Shown here piece by piece: positions 39,379-52,110 of a DNA stretch of 64,000 bases. Position 1 is the first letter of the stretch, and every line of letters begins with the position of its first letter. Origin of the DNA: Enoplosus armatus (taxonomy: Eukaryota; Chordata; Actinopteri; Centrarchiformes; Enoplosidae). Under the pieces are notes generated by a model. The model made no database searches. It was given only the letters and a program-made list of their open reading frames with translations, and had not been told where the DNA came from. The DNA lies in assembly GCF_043641665.1 (NCBI RefSeq), contig NC_092189.1:8759333-8823332 (forward strand), written 5' to 3'. Made by a program: the position numbers and the translations under genes.

Positions 39379-41258
39379 ATGGGAAACAACATGGGGAGTA
39401 AGCAGTCCAACCTGTGCACCCCCTTTGGTCTGTGCAGTTTGCCTCTTTCCAACAAAGACAAGCAACTTCCCTGCAGCACAGAGGGTGAGCCAGCCTCTTT
39501 ATCTATTTCACTCCTCGTGTTTCCTTTGTGACTTGACTGTCTGTTATTTCACTTAAGGCTGTTAAATATTATTTTAAAATAAAAGAGAAATAGTTAGGCT
39601 ATAGTCCAAGGGTGCATTTAGTAAGCTAGTTGGTGTCCCTTTGACCGTCAGAGGGATGCTTGAAATATGTATGACTTATGAATCAGATGTAAAACTGGTC
39701 CCAACAGCTGCACCAACTGTATATTGTGACAGTAGCAGAGATAAGATGTGTAACAGAAATTAAATAAAATCATTGTCTTGCCTTTTTTTTTACAAGATTA
39801 AATCTGCATAAAAGTGTTTCCTTATAAATATTACAATATTTATTATATTTACTTATTTACTTGTATGGTTAGAGTAACCATACAAGTAACATTATTATTT
39901 GTCTATGGTTACACATCTTATCTCTGCTACTATCACAATATACAGTTGGTGCAGTTGTTGGGACCAGTTTTATATCTGACCCTGAACCAGTATCTGAGAT
40001 GTCTTACCACATCTCATATTAATTAAACTGTTTTTGTTGTTTTAGACAGACAGGAAATGCCTGTCGCTCAGTCATTGCTGGATCGAGCCCTGTGTGGCTG
40101 AGAGAGGTTCACAGAGGCCTCTGGTGATGTCATATGCTTTCCCAGACCCCTGCGGGATGATGGGAAAAAGACAAAACGGTTGTGAGAATAGAAAAGGAAG
40201 TGACTGGATAGGACCCAATGTAATCTAGAAGAAAAGAAAACAAACTATTTCAGCATGTTTTCAAACCTTTGGACGGCCCCTTACTATCTGCTTCTTCCTT
40301 TTCGCTCTACTTATTTGTGCCTCTGTTCATCCACATTGTCATCCACCCATTTCGAAATCAATAGATAAAGTGTGGGAAAAAAAAAGAAGCTGTTTTCTAG
40401 TTTTCAGATAGTTTGAGGGCTTCTTTTGCTTGAATGCTGCCATGTTCTTGTAAGCCACTTCTTATTACAGCTGTTTATTATTTTCAACAGCAAACAAAAG
40501 CAACACATTTAATGTGAGACAGTACAGCTCCTCAAGGGAACATCTTTTTTTTAAGACCCTGGGTCTAGCGAGGGCACTTGCCACACATATTTAAAATTAG
40601 TCTTGCATAACCTCTATTTGTATTGATTGCTGTACATTTTTTTTCCTGACTGAAGTGTTGGAAGTCATCCTTTCTGCGCGTACCAATGTGCACCACAAGG
40701 TGGGGCCACTATATAATATTGATATCACCAAGTGGGGGAGGGCCTTAGAGAGCTCAGGACTTTGGCAAGTAAAGGGATGAGTTCATTGGATTATTTTAGC
40801 CAAGCTAAGCTACCCCCCCCCGCCCCCCATGCATTGTCCAAACGTGAATTCACATGTGTTTACGCTGCTGTGCGTTCAGTGGAAGTGGCTGCTTATGTCT
40901 CTTTGCCTCAAGGAACAGGTGTGATTGTGTAATGTCCGCAAAGATCTGCTCCTATGTTTGAAGCTGCATCAGGGCCTGCCTTTGAAGAGTATATATGTTG
41001 GAGATCTGTATCAGTGTTGTTCGGCCATGATGTCAGCAGAAGACCTGATACCATCAGACAGAAGCGTATTTTGAAGGAGAGTGGGGGAAAGAGAGCAGAG
41101 TGTAGAATTTAAGGCCAGACTCGATCTGTTACACAAGGACCCATCATCACTACTGCTTCATCTGTTGTTTTCAGATCACTTCTTTGCTTAGTTTACCTAA
41201 AGCAGCATGCTGCGTAAATGATCTGTAATGCACCTAAAGTAGAATAAGGATCCTCCTA

Positions 41259-41291
<33 letters not shown>

Positions 41292-44200
41292 AATCTTGGC
41301 CATTTCATGTGATGAAGCTCTTGGGTGGCATAAGGAGAGGCAGTTAAACATTCAGCACCATCTTAATTATTCAAGACTGCTCGACTGCATGTATGTGTGT
41401 GTGTAAGTGTGTGGGTGTGTAAAAGAGAGACAGAAACAAAAGGGAAAGAAAAGGAGACACCATCATTTTATCAGTAATATTCACTGGACGTATATATCAG
41501 CTATTAATTATCTTTGCTGACAGGGAGTCTGTCTGTAAGCGTGAAAGCAGTTTCCAAACATTTTTAATGTTGATTTAAATTTTATGAACAGGTCATGGCA
41601 GCCGTTCAGCCTTTCTTCTTATTGCGGCTGAGGATAATTTTGAATATTGAGCAATTTCATCCATAGCGATCTGGAGATTATTGTTATCATTGTTATGGTG
41701 ACGTCTTTAGAAAACTTGTTTTATCCAACTAAAACCCCAAACCCAAAGATTACGATGATATAAAATAGATAAAAGCCGCAAAATCCTCAGTTTAGTTTAC
41801 CTAAAGCCAGCTCTATACCCAGCAGGGCTTACAGTGCAAGAAAATCACTGTGAATAGCAGCTCAGAGTCACTCATTCGATCCAACCAGATCTCTTCGTAG
41901 CTTAAAGGCTGGCAGCGGGCCCCAGATCTCCCTCACCGCAATCGCAGTTTCCTCCTCTTAAGTCCCAGTTCAATAATGTCTCCCTGTTTTGCTCCTTGTC
42001 TTGTCTCCCCACTTCCAAACAGGCGGATAGGGTTTTTGGACGTCCCAATAACTGTGAGCCGGATGCTCCCCATAAAACTTGGCATAATGTGTGGAAGCAC
42101 CTGAAAATGCTATTATAGAGACAGAAAAACAATTGCTGACGAAGGCAGCTTGTAAGTGAAAGCCATATTCAGTGCTACTTTAACCCGTAGATGTGTATTT
42201 TGGAAAGTTAGAGTCGTAAAAAACAAGATGGTGGCCACTATTCTGGAGCTCAGTCTTATCCATTGATTCAAACACAAAGAGAAGGAGAAGCTGTATTAGA
42301 AGAGATAACGGACACGCTGCATTTTTGCCTCTGTATTGCCTCATGTTGTTAATAATCCTCTGGGATATTAGATATACTTTAGGAAAGGAAGTTCTCATAT
42401 TTACAAGTTCCCAAAATAGCCCCGTCACCCAGCACTCTCAGTATATCAGTGTCCTGTGTCCTGGGGGCCCCGCAGAAGTTTCCCACACGTGTCACAGGCC
42501 AATGTCATGACAAGAGAGCGAGGGAGAGAGGAAGAGGGCCCAGGAATGGGAGGGAGGGGGGCAAGATTAGCTTTAAGGAGAGGGAAAGAAAAATAAAAGC
42601 TTACAGACTCATGTTAGACAGAGGTGAAGACAAAAGGCCTCGGGTGGCGGTTGACTTGATGGCAGCGGAGGGACACAGAGAACGGGAAAAGGGGCACAGA
42701 TGGGCGGAAGCACTCAGCAGTGTAGAAGTGTTAAAGGTGAACCGAGTGTCTGTGAAATTGACCCCGACGTTTCCCCCCCTTGCAAATCAAACGCGAGGGT
42801 TATGTAACGGTGGTGTTTATGGCGCCCACAGCTTTGAGGGATTTTAGAGCTGTAAGCCCTACCTGTTGTGGGGCCTAGCGTTGTTTACCTGTTTGAACAT
42901 TTTAGCTGCATACTGTACATTGTAACATCTTAAAGTGTCCGGGCCATGAGATCAGCTTACAGGGTTCCCATTGGCTCATGCCCTTTCATGACAGTTGTTC
43001 TTTGATGTCTGGTATGCAGTCCGTCTATGGCGCGAGCCTCCAGATATCGGACAGCACAGGAATTATCAGTTACATTTGATGCTACTTACTGGCAAACCCC
43101 TCATCTAAGGCCTTTAGATTTTAGTCTCACATATTTGAGTGGAAGGGGGACGATTCAGACCAGCACTGTGTGATCTGTCACTCAAGTTCATCAACCTCAT
43201 CAATCATCTGTCACATCTTGGTATTAGAAGAAAAAAGTTTCTGTCCCTTAAGTTCTATTTGATAAAGTACATAATTATGTTTATTTTGGCGTTGGACTCC
43301 AACCCAACTGGGTCAGCCAAAAGATGCAGATCTGAATTATAGGAAAACAGAGGGAGCCTGGCCCTTTGCTGCTGATCTGTCTCTGCTACCCAGTTCAGTT
43401 GCTAGCCGCGGGGCTGCAAGTCAGTCATGAAGACGAGCTGTTTCCCCATGTACAGCATTTATTTTTCTCATTCGCAGTCTGGAGATCCAATGATAAGACC
43501 GGAACACAGCTAACTTCTCCCCCTCTGTCCCCTCATTTTCTGAAAATGTCCTTTATTTGAACATCCATGGCAGTAATACGTTATAAAATCAGGAAGTAAT
43601 GAGGGGAAGCTTTTTTACAGACCATTTCTATTTGACCTGAATGCTTGACATAGAGAAAAGAAATGCACATGATCTTGTATCATTTGAAAATGATTGCGAT
43701 TTGACTCACACAGATCTGTCATCCTGTCCTTCTCACTCTCATACTGTCAGAATGGGTGACGGTGATCAGTGATCCTGAAGTGATACCTCAGGCAGCAGGA
43801 AAGAAGGACGCCTCGATGTGCACAGTGAAGGGCATCCGTCCAGAACAGAGTGGTAGCTAGCAGAGGAGTCGGTACACACCTCAACTTCAAGCTGCTCCAT
43901 GGGAACTGGGGATGGATGGCAGCTGTTTCCCTGGAGACCTAGACTAACAGGACCTGCTCTCTAATTACCTACGCCCACCTTAGTCAGCAGCGAGGCAGGG
44001 AGCATGCCTCAGCTCAAGACCCTTAGCACAGAAACAACTAATATCTCTTTGACTTCCTGTAGCTACTGTGTTCTGAAATAGTTTTGGAGGAGAGATGCAT
44101 GAAGGCGAAGGGGCAGCGGCTAAGGACCAGAAGGCTGGAAAGGAAACAACACAGGCACTTGGAATACAATACTGGCATGACTGTAGAGCTAAGCTGACAG

Positions 44201-47200
44201 GTAAATTGGAAAGATATCGTGCTGAAATTGCTCTTTTGCTTGTGGTAGAAGGACTGTGTCCCCTTCCCTGCTTGATAGCTCTTGGGTTAGCAACAAATAC
44301 TAGCAAGCACTGAACATGCGAGTGTCATTATGTCAACTAATTAAACCCCAGCGGGGCGTCCCCGTTCAGGTCAAAGGACAAGAGTGTTGGCGGGCTACAT
44401 GAAGTAAGGCAACGCTGTTCGCCTTCATTGTCGTCGAAGCAAAGAGAGCCGCAGGCCCTGAAATCGCCCTTGACACCAAAAGAGCGTTATTAGCGGTCCT
44501 GCTGGTACACTGCTGCTGTAGTGGCTTGAATGTCTTTTATGACGGTTGACTCATGCACCCAGAGCTCTGGAAAGAGAGGCCCGACTTGTGTCCCCCCCAG
44601 AGTGTCAATTAAATGTCTTTCATAGCGATGCACAGTCCAGCGGAGAACAAAAGCTGCGTTGTGTTACTGCCTCTGTTTCAGTTTGCTCATGAGTTCATTT
44701 GTTTTTGATGTGGGGATCTGTTTCTGGAGGTGAGCCACGGTTGCAGTGATGCACTGTGATGATATGAAAATAATAAGCATCTATCATCAGCCATGAGGGG
44801 AACAGTGAACGCCAATAAATTCTGCATTGACAAGAGCAACAAAGTAACATCCATGACCTTTGACACGTGCAGACCAGCACTGTTTGTCCAGTCCAGATTT
44901 TTCTGCCTTCTATGGGAAGTTTGGAGCTGGACAGCCCGTGTGTCACTCATGATCTCCAGAGAGGGGCCGAAAAGGGGCAACTGGTAGAAAAACATTTGAC
45001 AGGAAAGCTTGAGGAGCAGCAGGTTACCCTACATGCAGCTCAGGTCTGTCTTACTGTCTCTGACTACCAACTGCAGAGGACTGGAAAGAGGTTTGGAAGG
45101 AAATATGCTATTATGTAATGTAGTACCTGGAGCTCTCTGTTATCCCAATGTGCCTTTTCCTTTGGGACTGCGAGACAAAACGAGCGCGCACTAATGGTCA
45201 GTGTATAATATGACAGCTGTTGGCTGTTGTTCTTGAACTTCGTGGAAACACTGGAATCTTTTCTCGAACCGAGAGTTTGTCCCAGCTTGCAGTTGAAAGT
45301 GGGCTTAGATGTCTTTTTTAGCATAGTGAGCGACTGCACAGGGGTAATAATAGCAAAAGTATTTTGTGTCATAACCCCAGGGCCGTCACTGGGCTGCTGA
45401 GCCCCTTGCGGTCAAGGTCTACATCACCGTGGGCGCCGGCTGTGTGTAAACACTCTGTTACCGCTAGCAACGTGTTTCTCTTAATCTGTTAATATTTGAT
45501 TTTGGAAAAGTCTCGTTTATATTTTTTTTCCATGATGCAATTTGAGGTTTACAGAGGAAATACTTTACAAAAAATTGTGTATGTTGTTTGTTATGAGTGT
45601 TTACTGCTTCTTAATTGCTTCTGTGTGTCTAGCGGTGTGCAAATGTTTTAAAAAAACTCTTTTCACTCTTACACTATGATACAGTACGGTAAAATGCTCA
45701 GTTCTACTTCTCAGGAATATAAAGTTTAATAAACTGCTGCCTTAGCTCTAGAGAGAAATGATATTACATAATCAACACATGAAAGGGGGGGCAACATAAA
45801 GAAATGGATTAAAATGTTAAAATGGTTGTAGCTGAAAAGCCCTAAACCGGGCTGCTCAGCAGTTCCCCCCAAAAACCACTTGCATTTCTCTAATGAGAAT
45901 GAGGATTCTTTTCTCCCAAATATTTGAGAGTGAAGCAATTTAGAGGTTAGGATATGGGAGCCTGAAGGCAAACTCTGACAAGCCTTAAATTGCTCGGGAA
46001 GCGATTTCCTTTTTGAACTGTGCCATAAATTCTAATGATGTTAACAGGTTTAATTGGGATCTTCTTAAAACTTCTTAACTATCGGTTTGTTGTTTAATAT
46101 ATACCACAAGAATTCACTGCTTTTCCCCCCGTACGCCTGACAGGATTAATGTGACTATGGCACATGACTTTTTACAAGTGCGGTGCGGCAGTGAAATGCT
46201 GTGGGTCAACAACATTCATCCCTTTTTATAATATTATCCCACAAAAACACACATTTACACTGTTAAACACACACCAACATGAAACTCCTTCCATATTTAC
46301 ACACACTTCTCTTTATTTAGCATTATATACCTCTCATCTTTACAAGACTCCCTTTACTTTTATCCGTTTTTGAAGAATGACTAAAAATGTACAGCTTTAC
46401 CTTGTAAATTTGAACGCTCAAGCAGAATGTCTATTTGTGGTGTGTGCCTGCCGGGCCGTCTAGTGCTGCTGTTTATGTGGAGTCATTTTAAAGATGACAA
46501 AGACCTTGACATGGACACCCGTAAGACTTCCTGTTCCTTACTAGCCCTCTGACAACGGTATAACTCCATGAATTTTCCACTACATCAAGCATACTACTAC
46601 TGTCTAGTCACTGTTGAAAAAGATGAAAGAAAAAGGAACAATTGAAGATTGAATCCTTGTGTGGAACAATTATGAAGATTGATTGCTCCTTCCCAAAAAA
46701 CAATAGGAAAATTGTGAGAAATTATGAATTATGCATTAGGGAATACCTGCACCAAGCTGCACTTGTATCTGAAGCCACTATGCAAAAGGCTAGAAGAAGT
46801 TGGCTGTGTTGTTCTGGGTCAAGAGTATTTCCTGCATCTCCTTCGGTGGTGCATCCGCTCCTCATCCCAAAGAACACTGAGACAATAGAACAGATGGAGG
46901 AAGAACACTGTCCGTGCATCTGGTTAAATGCATTGAAAGGCCATTTTTAGCTCGTCTCCCACTGACAGAGAGGCCTAAAACAACATTTTAGTGGAGCCGT
47001 GCCACTGTTTCATGTTCCACTACCACAAACTGAAAATTTTGTTCTGTATAACAAAGTGCAACGTTGAATTATTGACAGCTTAGGAGACTTTAAAATGCTC
47101 AATAACAGCAGTTAAGATGTTCAGATAAAACATTCTTTTCAATGCCACCCCTCGACTGTTTCCATTGTGTTAGAGTAGCAGGGGTCATTTCATGTCAGGA

Positions 47201-50200
47201 GCTGACATGTTACATAATGTCATGATTTAGACTCCTTCAATGGAAAATGAACTAGGAAATTCCTCATATCACCGTCAATATCTCTGTCCATTATCATTAC
47301 CATTATTAACATTACAATGGACGTGTGCCACGTGGACACAATGTCCCCTCTTCAACTCCTACTGGGGAGTGTGTCGTCCACCTCTCTGTCCCCCATGTTT
47401 GCTTTCAACCATTTGAAAAAGGCAAAGAATTAATGAAAACATGAGCAACATAGCGTGACTACATTATGCTGTAGGTTTAGACACATAAAACATGAATGAA
47501 ACTAATTAGACAGCAGCATGTCCTGGAAATCAAACCACATGCCTGGCTTTAGAGCAAGCAACCCTTTATTGTGTAATCTAACCTTCTGTACAGTAACTCA
47601 TAAACCATGAGGCCTAAAATCAACCCAGCACGGACCCTAAAGTAGTGGAGATCTATTACTAACTGGTGGTGCAGCCGGTCACGTATGGTTTTCAGATGAA
47701 TGTTGACAGCCCGCCTACCAACAGGAACGGTAGATTTCTCTCTCTCTTCTCTCATGCTAGAGAGGTGAATCTGTCACAGACAAGGGCAGAGGGAACCCGT
47801 AAAACAAAATATTAAACATTAAAACAAATTCTTGAAAGACACAGACAATTTCTGTGAAGTTATAGAAAGAAAGCATGAATTTTCATTATTGACCCTGGAA
47901 ATAATATTTTGCCAAAAAAGAAAATCTCACCTCAAGTTCCACTTTTTAACCGCATATCACAACCTTCCTCAGTGGATGGAGTTTGCTCTGTTGTATTGAG
48001 CAACTGAGCCGCTGTTCCTCTGTTCTGTTCCTGAGCAAAGCCCATCCACTGAAGAAGACCATGAAATGCGTTTGAAAGCTTAAAAATCAGTAATTGTTTT
48101 AAGTATTTAAAACCCAATGTGCTGAAAAAATGATTATATACCAATTGTCAATTTACTGCATTACTGTGCAGTGTTCATACCAGCAGCAGTGCTTTTTTTC
48201 CCACTTGTCAGTGATTCACTTCACGGTGGTGTTTTTAATTTACTGAAATCTGAAATTGCAGAAGTGAAACCAAGCATGCATGCATTTTGTCTGCTCAAGA
48301 CTGCCACAGTATTCAGTCTCATGATCTGAGGATTTTGGAAATTAGAACAATCTGTGAGGGCACCAAGCACATGGTAAGAACCCCCCCCCTAAAATGGCTC
48401 CAATTAAAGGCAAATGCTGCACTGCTGCTTTGATAAAGAAAAAAGGTTTTCAACTCTATGTTTCATCATCTTACGTGAGGGACTTTTTGCTGATACAGTG
48501 GCTTTGGCAATAGTTGAACTCTTACTGCATTTTTGAAAAGCAGGTGCTTGACTCCAATGGCCTGTTAAGAGTCGACCTAATGAAAAGACAGGAGCACATA
48601 TTGGAAACAGATGTGAATGTACTGTAGTAGAAAACAGTGCTCAAGCAAAAAGAGGTGACCAGAAAAACATTGTATGAATGTGGCTCATTGTGTTGGCCCA
48701 TGTGTGTTTGATGGAGATGGTTGTGTTCACATTGAAGGTGGGTATGACTCACTTCATCCATTAGATCAGTGGCTGGGGTTTGGACAGCAGCCCTCCCCTG
48801 ATACTGAGACCACCACATACAAACCTTCCCAAACAGCCATCTGCTCAGCATTTCTACACTGCCTTTGAATCTTAAAAGATAATTAAAATACTGCAAATGT
48901 AACACTTTGCTGTCCAAGGACCAGTCACTACGCTGCTCTGCATGGCAGCAGTCACGCTGCTGTGGGCCAAGTTTCCTTGAGCAAACGAGGCATGTCTGCC
49001 CTCCTTCTCTGGAAATAACTTTATTCGCTGTGAGGGTCCTCGTGAGATCGCTGCATCACAGATGCTTGATACCCAAAAGGGGGACAGTATGCATTATGAT
49101 TAATTTCAGAGCAAAGCATTCCCATTTGCATCCAGTTACATAAAAATAGATGCAGCTTGCTTACAGTGTGTTGGACTGTATGCCCTTCACCCAGTTTTGT
49201 TTGTGTAAATCACAACTCTGGACCAGCCATTTTCACACATCACACCAACTAATCACACTAATATATCAAAAGCTTGCTCTGCTGCGGTGGGAAAGTGCAG
49301 AGTCCAGATTTGAAACAAAGTTATGTCATAATTCTGTTTGTGCATGAGTGGTCAAACCAACAATGTAGACTCTCAGTTTCTCAGTTGGTCTCCGCACCAA
49401 CTTCCAGAGGTGTCTCTGCATCTGTCATGCTGTCAGAGCAATCAGACTGACATATCTGTGTTAACAGTGTCCAGGGGTCGGGGCTCGGGGTGATGCCGGG
49501 ATGTAATTTAGGCTTTGGCTGAGTATGAAGAACACCGCTGACACGCTCTCTAAACGAATGCGTTTTGTTTAACATTCCCCTGTCCGCAGAGTATCTGAAT
49601 GTACTGAGCGAGTCCTCACTGCATATCAGAGTGGCACAGTGTACAGTATCAAGGGTGCATGCTTTTTATAGTTCATCTTAAGTACATTTAAACTAAAAAA
49701 ACAAACCCACAAAAAGCCAGTAATCTTAAAGGAATACTTTGACATTTGCCAAGTGAAGATCAGCACCATTTTCATGTTTGTACGGTAAATATATGAAGCT
49801 ACAGCCAGCAGCCTGTTAGCTTAGCTTAGCACAATGACTGGAAACGGGGGAAACAGCTAGCCTTGTCTGTCCTCTAAAGCTCACCAGTTAACATGTTATA
49901 TCTTGCTGATTTAATCTTGTCTTCAAGTCTTGCCATCACCATGGCTACCAGTTGTCTGTGCCTTCCAACACTGTTACAAATAACATTTATAATGTGGCAA
50001 CTTAGTGGTTAAGGTTTGGTTAGGTTTAGGCACAAAAACTACCCGGTTGGGTTCAGGGAAACATTGTGATTTGGGTTAAAATGACGACTTAGTTAAGGTT
50101 AGGGGAGCTTCATCGCCATGGTTACAGTAATGAACGCTTGTTTAAGCTATGGAACGATTGTGATCATGCTTTATATAAAACCCCCCCCACAACATTGACT

Positions 50201-52075
50201 GTGGGTTGGAAACAGGAAATGAACAGTCTCCCGTGTTGAAGTCCAACATTTTGTTAGTGTATTTCCCAAAATGTCGAACACTTCCTTTAGCATTTCTCCG
50301 CACCGTTGAATATTTCTGCAGATTAAATGATTGTGCTGAAAATGATCCTGAAAGTAGGCAGTTCCTCGCTTTAGAATATATTCAGCCCAGCAATCATTAT
50401 GCTTTCATTAACACCCCACAGTCTGCGCTCAGGCAGTAAAGCAAGCATCAGGGGAAGCAGCACTTGTTACTGCAGCTCTGCTGTGTTTACAGGGAAAGCT
50501 TGATTGCAGAGTCCATCGCAGCCTCATATTCACTTCCTGTGTTAATCCCCTTTGCCACAGCAGATCTTTCTTTCTAAGGGCGTGGGGGCTCGAGGGGGGG
50601 GGGGTTCACTTCTGCTTCACTTCACCCCAAACACCATTCACCCAAGGCTCATGTAAGGAGCCACCATATCCTGCCAAAACAAACAGCATTGAGGAGGTAG
50701 AAACAAATGCTTTTGTCTTTGAGTTATATTTAGTTCCAGCCTGCCTTCACCCAAACGCCATCTCTCACGAGACTTGTTTGCCCTGAAACTGAATGAGATC
50801 ATATACGACCATGTTGGCGGCTGCGGAAGCCCAGAAGCACTTTCCCTCTGTATGTGATATGGATCACTTCAGTATACATGAAGCAGAGAGTAAACCCCTA
50901 GTTCTGCCACATGTCTTCCAATTTGAACATTTATTGACACCAAGGAATAATAATTTGCACACATCTCTGCATTTTCATTTCCTAACCAGCAGGCTTTGTT
51001 CATAATATTTGACACACAGCTGCTGGAGTGCCTCAGATCCCTCTGATTCTCCACTATGGGAGATACGCTGTCCCGACACTCCCTTCCCTCACGGTCTCAG
51101 TCCTACAAGCCCTGCAGGCCGTGGCTCCTCAGAGAGCGCTGTGGTCCAGAAGACAGGAAACAGCTTGAGAGAAGCCCAGCAGTCAAGGCTGTGGGAGGGC
51201 AGAGGACAGGGTGGGAAAAAAAGGGGGATTTCCTCATGTGGTTTGGACTTTTATCAAAAAGTGTGTAGCACTCATCTGTGTGTCCGACACATGAATATGT
51301 GATTAAGTAAGGGCTGATGATCTCCTCATGATGGGTCTATGGGATCTCTCATATAAAACACCACATATAAACAATCTTGCAGATCCCTTTACTCTGTATT
51401 CAGATCAGTTTAAGTCCTTCAGGGTGACGCTCAACAATGTAACAATTATGTAACAACCATGATCAATCTTGTGATCATCTTTTTTTATTGTTATCAAAGT
51501 TTGCACCCTGCTGTCTGCTGCGACCCCTTTGTGTGCAAATGTTCCGACAAACAGCCTTCCTTGAGATTAGGCCCGCACATCCCCTTCAAGCATGATGTTG
51601 GTCCTATAGGCTCCACGCTCATTAGGCTTCATCACGGGCTTTGAGTGAATAATTAAATGCATTATTCAGAGGCTCTGTGATGCTCTTGAGGGGGATCTCT
51701 GCTTACTGTGTCTTTAAAGTCGTGCAGAGGGGAGCCTATACTAAAGAAAGGAGGGGGCTGCTGTGCGCCAGTTGGAGGTGTCTGCCTGTCGCAGCGGCTT
51801 GAGGTTGACATTAAGAAGAGCGTGTCCATGCTTCAGCTGGGAAATACAGCGCAGTCTGAAGGCACTGATACTCCGATTGAACTGGTTCCAGGCAGATACT
51901 CATCAGACCGAGGACACATGGATGGACAGAGACATATTGCAGTCGGAATTAACTTGTCAGCCGGTGCGAGGAATCTGTGGATATAATGGGGAATACGACA
52001 CCTAAGCCTTTAATAGGTGAGACTTGTTATTAATGCATATCATTCACGAGGCTCGTAATGCACTCACACGATTGC

Positions 52076-52110
<35 letters not shown>

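Noticed and set aside
42449..42847. Plus-strand frame of 132 residues rich in Arg, Lys and Glu
   Set aside because: Purine-rich low-complexity sequence inside neurl1b intron 1; no splice partners, domain or homologue that I recognise.
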